Origin: a virus
IMG/VR virus record: IMGVR_UViG_3300021962_000040
Location: 53,754 to 117,753 of that record
Direction: 5' to 3' (one strand)
DNA length: 64,000 bases
Positions within the stretch are counted from its first letter, which is position 1. Every line of letters starts with the position of its first letter. Shown in pieces: positions 51,392 through 59,709 of this stretch. The notes below the pieces were generated by a model that was given only the letters and a program-made list of their open reading frames with translations, was not told where the DNA came from and did no database searches. A program made the translations under genes and the position numbers.

Positions 51392-52260
51392 TATTCAAGC
51401 ATCATTTTAGAAAGCTCCATTGCTGCAAAAGTAGATTCAAAATCAACTTCTACTAAGTGGCTCTCATCAATCAAGACATCAAAGTCAGCAATCTTGATGC
51501 TGTCATTATTAGTAAAGTTATTATTAGATAAAAACTCTACAGTTATGAAGTCATGAAACTCCTTTGTATTTGATAACCAGCTTCTTGGATGTGTCTTTTT
51601 TAAGGCATGTGTAACGTGATTGTAAAAGGCCCATGCATTAGTTTGATCAACGCTGTAATCAAAGCTTGCTTTCTCCATTTCAGACTTAATAATAGTAAGC
51701 TGTGTAGGTTCAAGTATCTCATGTTCATAATACAAACGTCCTGCAAGTTCTGCTTGCTGCTTTTTAGATAACTCAATGTTCTTAAGATTGTCTCTATCTG
51801 CAAGGATACGTTTGAAAGTTTTCTCAGCATTCTTGATTTGACTAGAGATTTGAGAAATGATATCTAAATCTGCAGTACCTGTATGCTTTCTAGAGAAGTT
51901 CATTTCTCCACAAACCATTCCATTATTACAAACCATTACATAGGCCCCAATAGAACATTGGAAACGTATTGATTTGTCATAGGAGTTTGTCCAGGCAAAC
52001 ATCATCCCAAGCTCAGATTCATTATTGATTTCCGAATCTAATGTACTTGGTGTGATATAATAAATACCCTGAGCAACATTTGCTCCTTGATTAGCTCTAA
52101 ACACTTCTTTGGTGATCTTGAAACCACTGTCAGTTAAGAGTTTAGTTGTGTTATCCATCACAAATTTATGTGATATAACTGTGTAAGAGTCTGCGTGATT
52201 AGGCAGACTGGCATTCTCCAGAAACATTCTGGATACTTCTGTTGGTTTTTTGTACCCCAT
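51391..52260 (-). CDS. DUF932 / phage-plasmid-like protein
   Basis: A 289-residue protein. YTVISHKFVMD near residue 26, FRANQGANVAQGIYYI near 55, NSYDKSIRFQ near 92 and VCNNGMVCGE followed by KHTG near 110-127 are the hallmarks of the DUF932 family found in phages and plasmids. Its molecular role is not known; family members often sit with replication genes. It has no membrane segment. The gene lies downstream of the radical SAM gene after a 51-nt AT-rich gap and is followed by a tiny coupled membrane peptide. Confidence 0.8.
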   Translation of the reverse strand: MGYKKPTEVSRMFLENASLPNHADSYTVISHKFVMDNTTKLLTDSGFKITKEVFRANQGANVAQGIYYITPSTLDSEINNESELGMMFAWTNSYDKSIRFQCSIGAYVMVCNNGMVCGEMNFSRKHTGTADLDIISQISSQIKNAEKTFKRILADRDNLKNIELSKKQQAELAGRLYYEHEILEPTQLTIIKSEMEKASFDYSVDQTNAWAFYNHVTHALKKTHPRSWLSNTKEFHDFITVEFLSNNNFTNNDSIKIADFDVLIDESHLVEVDFESTFAAMELSKMMLE

Positions 52261-52311
52261 GGTTTAAACTTTTGTTGTGTAAATATAATTAATTGTACTG
52301 TAACAAACAAA

Positions 52312-53151
52312 TTAAAATATATATCTGATGGTATTTTCTTGAAAATACTGAGTGTATATAGTTTTAAATTTGTCAATGAGTTTGGATTTATAGGTCAATG
52401 GGTACCTCATTATTAGCTCACTATTCTTGATTTCTGAGCTGTATTTCATAAGCTCTTGAGCTAATTCTGAAGATCTGGCCATTTGTCTAGAATGATTAGT
52501 AAGTGCAATAACTTCACACTTGTTCTCACCGGCCACTTCTCTGACCTCTTTAAAAAGATTATTGTAATGTTCCTCCCATCCTGGATAGAATATAACAGGA
52601 CTGTAATTACAATGTACTTCCCAACCCAAGGCTTTAATTCTATCTATGTCTCTGATTCTGCTTGATATACTTTGCATTTTAGGTTCCAGTATATCAGAAT
52701 ATATCTGAGGCATAAGGCTTACCCTAACTCTAGGTTTCTTATTGAAGTGATTTACATCTATCTTCAATAGACTAGGATACTTGGTAGCCATTGTAGTATT
52801 TAACCGTGGATGATTATCATATCTTTTTAAGTAATCTATCAGGGGTTCAGGTAAATGTTTCTGCATTAAGACTAAGTCTGTATTGCATGCTATATCTACC
52901 ATAGTGTATATAGGGTCTTGTTGATCTGGTACCTTAGTGTATTCCTTTTCCCATTCAACTACAGACTGAAATATGTCTTCAACATTTGTGTTTACAAAGA
53001 CTCTCTCACCATTATATCTAGACATATAGCAATAAGTGCTAACGCATCCACCAAAGCAACCGTATATTAGGTTAGGGGCAATGCAGTTAGCACTATTATT
53101 ATTGTCTTTAGTTACAAGAGTCTTGGTCTTTTGAACCTTAATCACTTGCAA
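52312..53151 (-). CDS. Spore photoproduct lyase-like radical SAM protein
   Basis: A 279-residue protein with an iron-sulphur motif at residues 31-40 (CFGGCVSTYC) inside a NLIYG...CYMSRYN context like that of spore photoproduct lyase and relatives. SPL-type enzymes use S-adenosylmethionine to reverse a DNA photolesion, so a DNA repair or nucleotide role is plausible. The spacing is CX3CX4C instead of the usual CX3CX2C. Later blocks (RVRVSLMPQIYSDIL, ALGWEVHCNYSPVIFYPGWE) fit a partial TIM barrel. Substrate is not shown by the sequence. Confidence 0.75.
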   Translation of the reverse strand: MQVIKVQKTKTLVTKDNNNSANCIAPNLIYGCFGGCVSTYCYMSRYNGERVFVNTNVEDIFQSVVEWEKEYTKVPDQQDPIYTMVDIACNTDLVLMQKHLPEPLIDYLKRYDNHPRLNTTMATKYPSLLKIDVNHFNKKPRVRVSLMPQIYSDILEPKMQSISSRIRDIDRIKALGWEVHCNYSPVIFYPGWEEHYNNLFKEVREVAGENKCEVIALTNHSRQMARSSELAQELMKYSSEIKNSELIMRYPLTYKSKLIDKFKTIYTQYFQENTIRYIF

Positions 53152-53317
53152 TTATTTCTTGAATATCATTAATAGCAAGTTGGCACTCATGCATTTCAGA
53201 GCCACCTTCTTCTATTTCTGATAAAGCTAAATAGTAAATATCCTTAATGATTTCTTTCTTACTAGGATATTCAAGCATGCATTGCTGCACAAATTTGTAT
53301 AAATCTGCTTTTACCAT
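53138..53317 (-). CDS. Small acidic helical protein, 59 residues
   Basis: Starts MVKADLYKFVQQCMLEYPSK and ends NDIQEIIASD. It is almost entirely helical and acidic with two cysteines. The stop overlaps the start of the radical SAM gene by 14 nt, and its start overlaps the end of the next upstream gene by 7 nt, matching the packing of the operon, which is the main reason to accept it. It might be a partner of the radical SAM protein. No family is recognised. Confidence 0.55.
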   Translation of the reverse strand: MVKADLYKFVQQCMLEYPSKKEIIKDIYYLALSEIEEGGSEMHECQLAINDIQEIIASD

Positions 53318-53487
53318 TTTGAATATGTAAATAGTACTGTAAAATAAAGCCAGCCTAAGTGAAGCTTAATGTCCCTTGGGCCTGTCTTTGAGATTGCAAA
53401 TAAAGGCAGAGGATAAAAGTATACATATGGATACTGTCTCTGCCCCTGTTTCTTTTTATAAAAGTTGAAAGCTTCTACTTTAATCAT
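53311..53487 (-). CDS. Small conserved phage protein
   Basis: A 58-residue protein started at the ATG at 53487 (MIKVEAFNFYKKKQGQRQYP), which overlaps the stop of the upstream gene by 8 nt. A longer frame to 53514 is less likely. The core QYPYVYFYPLP followed by RDIKLHLGWL is aromatic and typical of a small beta protein seen in Bacteroidota phages, function unknown. Confidence 0.6.
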   Translation of the reverse strand: MIKVEAFNFYKKKQGQRQYPYVYFYPLPLFAISKTGPRDIKLHLGWLYFTVLFTYSKW

Positions 53488-54163
53488 TATTGTAAAGTCC
53501 TGAGTCCTCATCATCCTTCATCATTTGAATGAGAGCTTCTTTCTGTCTTTTCTTTTCTGCTTTTTTTTCTAAAGCTTGAAGTTGCTTTTCCAATCTATCA
53601 ATACTTCCCCAAATAATACTTGCATTAGGATCTAATAACTTAATTTCAGCTACTATTTCTTCCTGTCTACCTCTACTATAAAATCCATGTTCAATATCAT
53701 TAGCAAGATCTTGCAAGTGCATGGGAGCATGAATTGAAATACGTAAATCATAGTCTTGCCATTTTGCTTTCCAATCAATAAAAGCAATTCCATTTGTTAA
53801 TTTCCTAAGCAAATTGTGCAAAGTCCAGTTACGGACTCTAACAATTGATTTGTCAGAACCAAATACATGTAAGAAACGTAAGAACCATCTTGGGCACCAT
53901 TTTGGTTTAGCTTCATGGTCTAAAGCAAGTACTAAAGGATAGAGTGCTTTGAAATAGGAACCTTCTTCATTCCATATTTGTGTTCCTAAATATCCATACT
54001 TCTCAAATCCTTTTGGAAAGAAAATATAACGGATATCATCCAATTCTATACTTCTAGTGTAAATCATACCTTTAGAACGTCCTCTCCAGAACAAAAGACT
54101 TTTTAAAAAATCCTTTGTCTTTTGAGTGAATGTTCTCTTGTCTACTGCTTTGAACTTACTCAT
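53480..54163 (-). CDS. Conserved phage protein of unknown function
   Basis: A 227-residue protein, basic at the N-terminus and with a charged coiled-coil C-terminus (IDRLEKQLQALEKKAEKKRQ). The middle has many Trp and aromatic residues (PKWCPRWFLRFLHVFG, AFIDWKAKWQDYDLRI). I do not recognise a catalytic motif. It overlaps thyX by 4 nt (ATGA), so it is likely co-expressed with the nucleotide genes. Confidence 0.6.
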   Translation of the reverse strand: MSKFKAVDKRTFTQKTKDFLKSLLFWRGRSKGMIYTRSIELDDIRYIFFPKGFEKYGYLGTQIWNEEGSYFKALYPLVLALDHEAKPKWCPRWFLRFLHVFGSDKSIVRVRNWTLHNLLRKLTNGIAFIDWKAKWQDYDLRISIHAPMHLQDLANDIEHGFYSRGRQEEIVAEIKLLDPNASIIWGSIDRLEKQLQALEKKAEKKRQKEALIQMMKDDEDSGLYNND

Positions 54164-54852
54164 AACTTAAAAGCTTTAATTGTTTTTTCAAATGGATTAC
54201 CTGGTAAATCTTTTACAATTTGTAACATCTGTTGTGCCAGTTCTCTTACTTCTTTTTGTGCGTGTTCTGAATTACGCAACTTTAGGAAGTGATAAAAGCT
54301 TCTCCAGTTAAACATAACATCCATGGTGATCTGTGAGTTAAAAGTTTTAAAGAATCTAGCAGATTCCTTAGCCCTCTTTCTACCAAGAACAGGTGTTAGA
54401 TCTTTAAGACATGCATGATAAAGGTAATTTGATATCTCAGTAAAATCTTTCATTACCTGATACCAGTCATCAGCATTTACCTTCCAAGATAATTCATCAT
54501 CAGAATTTTCATCATGTAAATACAAGTCTTCTGATAACGGGATACCTTTAAAGTCTTCAGGTAAATACATCTTGTCCTCTTTTAGTTCTTTATATCTAGC
54601 AGACTCACCATTAATAGAAACTCCAATACGGTGTTTTAATAAATGAATGTGAGTAGCTTGATCTACAGTGACTAAAAAGTGTAAACTAGATTTCTCAAAT
54701 GGAGTATGATGACCTTCTGAGGCCAACATGTCTAGAAGTTTTTCAACTCTTTCTAATTTTTCTTCAGATAAATCTCTGGAAGTGCTGGTCCATGCAGATT
54801 GTGCATGAACCAAATCAGTTCCATAGAATCCTAAAAGTTCTACTTTATTCAT
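54160..54852 (-). CDS. thyX: Flavin-dependent thymidylate synthase
   Basis: Makes dTMP from dUMP with a flavin cofactor. The ThyX signature is present as K-H74-R75-x3-S79-I-N81-G-E83-S84-A-R86-Y87, with S84 and R86 in the dUMP-binding position; the usual leading Arg is Lys. The 230-residue length is typical. The surrounding operon (HAD hydrolase, dNMP kinase) points to dNTP supply for phage replication. Start and stop overlap both neighbours by four bases. Confidence 0.93.
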   Translation of the reverse strand: MNKVELLGFYGTDLVHAQSAWTSTSRDLSEEKLERVEKLLDMLASEGHHTPFEKSSLHFLVTVDQATHIHLLKHRIGVSINGESARYKELKEDKMYLPEDFKGIPLSEDLYLHDENSDDELSWKVNADDWYQVMKDFTEISNYLYHACLKDLTPVLGRKRAKESARFFKTFNSQITMDVMFNWRSFYHFLKLRNSEHAQKEVRELAQQMLQIVKDLPGNPFEKTIKAFKL

Positions 54853-55274
54853 AAAATTCCTTTTTCAATTAAGATTTCTTCAACTTTAATCCAATCAACA
54901 AATGGTCTAGGTGATACTGATAAGTCTAGTTTTAAGGGACATCCCAAAGCAGAATCATCAATCATAACTTCAGCATATGACTTTGGACTTGTTGTCCAAT
55001 TCTGCTGAGTTGGATTAGACTGAATTCCATACAAGGGAATATCATTCTCTTTAAACCAGTTGACAGCATCTGTTAAAAAGTTACCAGTTACATCCATAAT
55101 AGTAGGATCACCTGTTGCTTTTTTTTTAGATCTGTCAGCTCTCATAGTAAATAGAATTAACTGGTGACCAGCATCAGTTAACTTTTTTAATACCGGTACT
55201 GCACCAATATCTTTTCCTACGTGTGGAAAGTCATGGGATACAACTGTTCCATCAAAGTCAATGTTGAATGTCAT
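54849..55274 (-). CDS. HAD-superfamily hydrolase
   Basis: A 141-residue phosphatase-like protein. The first HAD motif is D6-F-D8-G-T at the N-terminus, motif II is FTMRAD (residues 42-47), and motif IV is MIDDSALG near residue 105. There is no large cap domain, as in small HAD nucleotidases of phages. It overlaps thyX and the dNMP kinase by four bases each, suggesting a role in nucleotide metabolism such as dephosphorylating a nucleotide, but the substrate is not shown. Confidence 0.82.
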   Translation of the reverse strand: MTFNIDFDGTVVSHDFPHVGKDIGAVPVLKKLTDAGHQLILFTMRADRSKKKATGDPTIMDVTGNFLTDAVNWFKENDIPLYGIQSNPTQQNWTTSPKSYAEVMIDDSALGCPLKLDLSVSPRPFVDWIKVEEILIEKGIL

Positions 55275-55921
55275 ATTACATTTTCTTTTTCCAGAATCTC
55301 TCTAACAAGACTAATAAGCTTCTCAAGATCTCCATCATTGTTAATTGTGTAGTCAAACTCAAAGCCATCTAATGCAGTTTCACTTACATGATAACTTAAT
55401 GGCATTTCTTTGTATACTCCTGTATTAGGATCAGTATAACCATGGGGTCTAACTACTCTAATTGTAATACCGTGTCTTTTTTTAACAGCTTCCAATTCAT
55501 TAGGAAATCTCATGTCTGTAATAATCCAATGCATATCTTCTTTGAAGTCAGCAAATAGAGCATTGACCCATACGTTTTGATGAAGTCCATTTCTCATTGC
55601 TTCTGTTCCTAGTTTCTGAAGTAAGTCCCTAACGCTCATCATTTCTACAAATGTGACATCCTTGAATGGCTCAATTGCATTTAATGGATTTGATTTAGTT
55701 TCTTTACCCCATTCAGGACCCAAGATAGTTTTCTTAAACTTCTGGTCCTCAAACTTTTCTATAGAGATTCCGGTTAGCAAGCTTGCAACAATTTTTAATT
55801 TACCTGCAAACTTTCTAATGTCCCAGTCAGCACCGTTGTTAGTGATTGCTAACTGTCTGATAATGACACCAACAGTGTCTTTACCTGCACCAATTTTACC
55901 GCTAATACCTATGAGTCTCAT
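55271..55921 (-). CDS. Deoxynucleoside monophosphate kinase
   Basis: A 216-residue P-loop kinase. The Walker A motif is GKIGAGKDT (residues 8-16). LLQKLGTEAMRNGLHQNVWV and then WIITDMRFPNE match T4 gene 1-type dNMP kinases, which phosphorylate dTMP, dGMP and modified dCMP. It supplies diphosphates for the polymerase after ThyX. The C-terminal HVSETAL and FDYTINNDGDLEKL blocks are also typical. Confidence 0.9.
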   Translation of the reverse strand: MRLIGISGKIGAGKDTVGVIIRQLAITNNGADWDIRKFAGKLKIVASLLTGISIEKFEDQKFKKTILGPEWGKETKSNPLNAIEPFKDVTFVEMMSVRDLLQKLGTEAMRNGLHQNVWVNALFADFKEDMHWIITDMRFPNELEAVKKRHGITIRVVRPHGYTDPNTGVYKEMPLSYHVSETALDGFEFDYTINNDGDLEKLISLVREILEKENVI

Positions 55922-56145
55922 TCTTCTCCTGCTAATATGTCAAAGTGATCACCAAGACCTCTAACAACTTTACCAAGTTGCTTGGCCAAGTTCTTTACAG
56001 CTTCTGGTTCCAGAGAGTCAATCCATTTGTCTTGTACCTCTTCAGGGCAATCTTCAAAACAAGTTGGTTCACGCTTCTCTTCATCTTCAAACTTGTGGAA
56101 TATATAGATCCCACTTAAATTTCTACGGTTGATTTTTTGTTCCAT
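55918..56145 (-). CDS. Small acidic phage protein
   Basis: A 75-residue protein with CFEDCPEEVQDKWIDSLE and a C-terminal helix ending in LAGEE. Acidic, soluble, with no recognised domain. The start is inside the upstream gene (23-nt overlap) and the stop overlaps the dNMP kinase start by four bases, the coupling expected in this operon. Confidence 0.55.
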   Translation of the reverse strand: MEQKINRRNLSGIYIFHKFEDEEKREPTCFEDCPEEVQDKWIDSLEPEAVKNLAKQLGKVVRGLGDHFDILAGEE

Positions 56146-56473
56146 TTACTTTTTTATTAATTGTTTCAATATCCTTAAGGATTTTGTCAAGCATTTTTCC
56201 CATTTCTATTTGAGTACTATGCTTGCTTTTAGGATTATATAGTTGACTTAGTACTCTGTATTGAGCATTTAATTCAACTAATGTATTAGATATAGAGGAT
56301 TCATAGTCAGTACGTAATTTAGCAGCTGTCATTAAATCAAAGTCAACACCCATGTGAATTGTCTCATGAATTGTATTTTGAATTAGATCTGCTAAGTTAG
56401 GATCAACGTTAATCCCAACCATATTTAAGGCTACTACAACATGGTTTTTAGGAAGTTTTGCTAGTGTGACCAT
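56123..56473 (-). CDS. Phage protein of unknown function
   Basis: A 116-residue protein, mostly helical, with KNHVVVALNMVGINVDPNLA at the start and a HETIHMGVDF segment near residue 36 that superficially looks like HEXXH shifted by one (HETIH). If this HETIH is a zincin helix, a third ligand is not obvious, so I do not call it a peptidase. The gene is packed with its neighbours by overlaps of 23-26 nt. Confidence 0.55.
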   Translation of the reverse strand: MVTLAKLPKNHVVVALNMVGINVDPNLADLIQNTIHETIHMGVDFDLMTAAKLRTDYESSISNTLVELNAQYRVLSQLYNPKSKHSTQIEMGKMLDKILKDIETINKKVNGTKNQP

Positions 56474-56849
56474 TTAATTTTCTGTATTGAATTTCTTTTC
56501 TAATAAGATCTAAATGCCAATCAGCTCCTCCGTAATCTAATACAGCTTCAAGATGATCATCTTCCATTTCACATAGAGGTATCCAGTGCAATGGTTCTTT
56601 ACCATCAATTCCCCGGCTTCCTCTAGTTGCATACTTTCTTACAAGTTCAAAGTCATCATCAGCATATACTGCAAAGATTTTGATTTTATTCATATCTTTT
56701 GCACCATATCTAAGATAAGCTGTTCCACCGTCTGCCATAGCTTGGTTAGGACAGGAACAAGTCTTATAGTCATGTCTATGGTAACTTACAATTGTTTCCA
56801 TACACTCTTGACAAGTTACAGAGTTGTATACTAGTTGTTTATCTGTCAT
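56448..56849 (-). CDS. Small zinc-binding phage protein (SYHRHDY type)
   Basis: A 133-residue protein started at the ATG at 56849 (MTDKQLVYNSVTCQECMETI). C13-x2-C16, then SYHRHDYKTCSC with C31 and C33, makes a zinc ribbon. The HRHDYxxCxC...DGGxxYLR arrangement is one I recognise from a conserved small phage protein with unknown role. The C-terminal half has a WIPLCEMEDDHLEAVLDYGG helix. A -7-like box lies upstream (56886-56893). Confidence 0.65.
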   Translation of the reverse strand: MTDKQLVYNSVTCQECMETIVSYHRHDYKTCSCPNQAMADGGTAYLRYGAKDMNKIKIFAVYADDDFELVRKYATRGSRGIDGKEPLHWIPLCEMEDDHLEAVLDYGGADWHLDLIRKEIQYRKLNGHTSKTS

Positions 56850-56885
56850 ATTTACAATAATAAAAATGATAAGATCATCATAGTG

Positions 56886-56893
56886 CAAAGGTA
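56886..56893 (-). promoter_or_regulatory. Possible Bacteroidota -7 box (TACCTTTG)
   Basis: In the 100-nt gap between the MazG-like gene and the zinc-binding gene, the leftward strand has TACCTTTG, matching TAnnTTTG. No TTG was found at the usual -33 spacing. It could drive the thyX/kinase operon. Confidence 0.35.
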
Positions 56894-56949
56894 AAGAAGT
56901 AAGTAAAGAAAACTTTTGAAGTTATCTTTATCAAAGTCATGCATTTGCA

Positions 56950-57252
56950 TTATTTATCTTTTACAAACTGACCGTTGACCATCTTACCGGTCCGTTTACT
57001 AATAACATTATAAGCAGACTCTAAACAATCCTCAAGTTTGAGGTTTTGCATTTTAGCCTGGATAATAAGTGTGACCATAATATCTCCCATTGCATCAATG
57101 ATTTCTGGGCGGTCATCTGTGTTTACTGCTCTACAAAACTCTGTAGTTTCTTCTAAAGTTTTTAGAGCTTGAGCCATAGGTGTAGCCTTGGACAAGATTC
57201 CCTTGTCCAAAGCCCACTGCTCTACTGCGGATTCTAATTCTGAGTAGTTCAT
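56950..57252 (-). CDS. MazG-like nucleotide pyrophosphohydrolase
   Basis: A 100-residue protein with the metal-binding pattern E34-E35-x2-E38 and E50-x2-D53 (KTLEETTEFC, then PEIIDAMGD), the signature of the all-alpha NTP pyrophosphatase (MazG) superfamily. These enzymes hydrolyse NTPs or dNTPs and in phages may lower ppGpp or damaged nucleotides. It starts one base after the DNA polymerase stop codon, and shares the direction of that gene. Confidence 0.82.
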   Translation of the reverse strand: MNYSELESAVEQWALDKGILSKATPMAQALKTLEETTEFCRAVNTDDRPEIIDAMGDIMVTLIIQAKMQNLKLEDCLESAYNVISKRTGKMVNGQFVKDK

Positions 57253-57253
57253 A

Positions 57254-59257
57254 TTAAAATAGAGATAGTTGATTTGCTGATACGTTCATGATATTGTTAA
57301 TTTCAGATTCAATAGCTTCAATGTAATAAGACTTGTCAATACCATAGCTTTCCCACTGTGGTTTAACTTCTATCTTATTAAAAAGCTTTTGCATCCATTT
57401 ACCAGCTTCTAACTGGATTTGTCTTCCGTCTACTGTATTTACTTTGATTATCTTAACCTCTTTATTACCACCTACTTTAGCAACATAGTATCTGTTGATC
57501 TTCTGTAGGTCTTCTTCATAGTACTCACCATTTCTGATTGCTTTAGCAACTTGTTTCCATTCACCTCTAGATTTACTACCAATGCAATAGTCTAGAATGT
57601 TTTTGTTCTGTTCTAAATAATCATGAGGGAGAATATCATGTATGAAATAATAGTAGATAGCTTTAGGAATAATTAATTTGGATTTGTTTTTATGAAGAGC
57701 TAGATCATAGAAGTCAAATCTGCCTTTAAGTTTAGACGGTGCATACATAAACTTATCACCCTCCACTTTAAACAAATAGTGTGGGTACTCTTTCTTAATG
57801 TTTCTCCAGGTAGTAATATCTACTTGCTTGAAGTTATTCAAACCAATATAGTTATTAACATCACCAAGTACCAATTTTTGGTACTCATCATGCTCAAGAG
57901 AAAGATTAGTGAGTTGTTCCCATTCTTCACAGATTTTCATATACTCATCCATATAAGTTCTAGGAATCCTTGTCTCAATACCATCTGTATTTTGCATTAA
58001 AGCAACTGCATTTGGTATTCTTTCCATAATCATTTCATATAACATCATCAGACTTAGCTGACCGTTAATTGTAATTCTCATGGTAAGTTCAGGATCATAA
58101 AAGAAACTATCCTTATCATTACTCAAACCAAAGGTTGAGTTCAAGATAATTTTGTAAACATAATTCATTGGGTCCTTCTTAGGAATCTTTTTTCTTTCCT
58201 CAAAGAACCATTCATACTGATCACAAAATTGTTCTGCTGGAAAATGACCGGGTGACCATTTATTCCTGATAACAAGATTAGGATAAAAGGATGTAACATC
58301 TGAAGACATGATTACAAATTCATCATCAGACTTATAGATGCCTGCTTTTCTTGCACCATGAACACCTCCTAAACCAAAGTGTGTTGTAACACCTTTATAG
58401 TTAACGGAGTATTTGAAACCACCTTTCAAATTTTCTGGACTGAGTTCAACAGCCCGGAATCTTTCTAGAAGAGATTTAAATTCAGGTGAATTGAATTGGA
58501 CATAAGGTAAGATAATATCTGCCAGTTTGATGCTACTGCGGTAGGTTCTCATTGCCTTGATATCTCTCTTTTGTATATTAAGTTTCTCTGACATGTAATA
58601 AGCAAATAGTTCTTTACTTATCCGTGGTTCAGAGGCACTATACAAATTGATACCATATGTCTTGGTTAGTTCTTTTCTTAATCTAATTTGTGATTCAGAT
58701 CTTTTAAATATTTCTTTGGTGGATTGTACATCATTAATACAGTACCCCACAATTGTGTCTAGCTGTTCTTTTGTTTCTATCAAAGTATTATGATGGATAG
58801 GCATTTCTAAGATGTTCTCCCAATCCATACTATACTGGATCCATTTTAGACTGGATCTTTTTGCGGGATTATCCCAATGATGCATTTTAAATAAATCAAT
58901 CTGACCTATACACATCTTCCATAATGGATAATCCTGGAATTCTTTTGTGTCACTTTTAGCAATACACTTTGCAGCATACTGATAAATAATCTCAGCAATC
59001 TGGCAACCGCCTAGATTAACCCACAGAGGATAGTTTTCTATAATATAATGAGTAACTTGACCATCAAAGGCCAAACCATTATAAGATATATGCCACTCTC
59101 TGTTCTCTTCATTCTCTTTTAAGAATCCTATGAAGTCTTCAAAGTCATTTTGTAAATCATGAACAATGAAAACTTTTCTTTCTGAGGTCTTGTAATGTTC
59201 AAATACTGCAACAAAGCAATTCCTCAATGTCTCATAATCCATTATCCAATGATTCAT
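57254..59257 (-). CDS. Family B DNA polymerase with proofreading exonuclease
   Basis: A 667-residue replicative polymerase. Exonuclease motifs: D7-Y-E9, N60-x3-F64-D65 and Y172-CIN-D176. Polymerase motifs: A, S-D320-VTSFYP; B, K369-x3-N373-S-x-F376-G; C, QNTD425G. In motif C the first Asp of the usual DTD is Asn, but the metal-binding D425 stays. The size is smaller than cellular PolB, typical for phage members. Start chosen as MNHWIMDYETL, overlapping the upstream thioesterase by 26 nt. It copies the phage genome. Confidence 0.93.
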   Translation of the reverse strand: MNHWIMDYETLRNCFVAVFEHYKTSERKVFIVHDLQNDFEDFIGFLKENEENREWHISYNGLAFDGQVTHYIIENYPLWVNLGGCQIAEIIYQYAAKCIAKSDTKEFQDYPLWKMCIGQIDLFKMHHWDNPAKRSSLKWIQYSMDWENILEMPIHHNTLIETKEQLDTIVGYCINDVQSTKEIFKRSESQIRLRKELTKTYGINLYSASEPRISKELFAYYMSEKLNIQKRDIKAMRTYRSSIKLADIILPYVQFNSPEFKSLLERFRAVELSPENLKGGFKYSVNYKGVTTHFGLGGVHGARKAGIYKSDDEFVIMSSDVTSFYPNLVIRNKWSPGHFPAEQFCDQYEWFFEERKKIPKKDPMNYVYKIILNSTFGLSNDKDSFFYDPELTMRITINGQLSLMMLYEMIMERIPNAVALMQNTDGIETRIPRTYMDEYMKICEEWEQLTNLSLEHDEYQKLVLGDVNNYIGLNNFKQVDITTWRNIKKEYPHYLFKVEGDKFMYAPSKLKGRFDFYDLALHKNKSKLIIPKAIYYYFIHDILPHDYLEQNKNILDYCIGSKSRGEWKQVAKAIRNGEYYEEDLQKINRYYVAKVGGNKEVKIIKVNTVDGRQIQLEAGKWMQKLFNKIEVKPQWESYGIDKSYYIEAIESEINNIMNVSANQLSLF

Positions 59258-59651
59258 TCTTGCTTAGATTTTTATATTTCTGTTTTACATTTGAAGATAA
59301 AGGAATGGGATCTCCATTCTCATCAATTCTAACAAACCTTATATTGGTTGATAGAATAACAACCTGATTACCTGAATAAACATTGTGTGCTCTAGCTTCC
59401 ATGTAGAAGGTCATGCTGGTATTACCAACATGATTAACTTCTCCATAGATTTTAATTAGCTGTCCCTCTTTGGCAGGTTTTTTAAATATGCACTTATCAA
59501 TCATAACCGTAACCATACGTGGTGTATCACATACTTCCATGGCAAATGCTGCAGCTGCTGCATCTAACCAGGCAAGTAGCTTTCCACCAAATAGATTTGC
59601 GTGAAAGCCTAAGTCTGATTTTTTAATTGGGTGTGTGGTTATTAACTGCAT
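59232..59651 (-). CDS. Hot-dog fold acyl-CoA thioesterase
   Basis: A 139-residue protein with the single hot-dog domain of the YciA/ACOT type: FGGKLLAWLDAAAAAFAMEV (residues 21-40) is the central helix and its preceding loop, and GNTSMTFYMEARAHN follows. Such enzymes hydrolyse acyl-CoA thioesters. The gene lies directly upstream of DNA polymerase with a 26-nt overlap, an odd place for a lipid enzyme. A strong terminator ends four nt before its ATG. Function in the phage is unknown. Confidence 0.85.
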   Translation of the reverse strand: MQLITTHPIKKSDLGFHANLFGGKLLAWLDAAAAAFAMEVCDTPRMVTVMIDKCIFKKPAKEGQLIKIYGEVNHVGNTSMTFYMEARAHNVYSGNQVVILSTNIRFVRIDENGDPIPLSSNVKQKYKNLSKNESLDNGL

Positions 59652-59655
59652 AAGG

Positions 59656-59684
59656 AAAAAAAAAGGGATACAATGTACCCCTTT
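59656..59684 (-). terminator. Intrinsic terminator before the thioesterase gene
   Basis: Read leftward, AAAGGGGTAC pairs with GTATCCCTTT (one G-U pair) around an ATT loop, with nine U residues. The ATG at 59651 begins only four nt after the U-run. Confidence 0.85.
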
Positions 59685-59709
59685 GATTATGGTTTCACAG
59701 GAATAAAAC

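Noticed and set aside
56123-56473. HETIH in the 116-residue protein as a third zincin
   Set aside because: The surrounding sequence lacks the hydrophobic pattern and a clear third ligand, unlike the zincin at 38865-39230.
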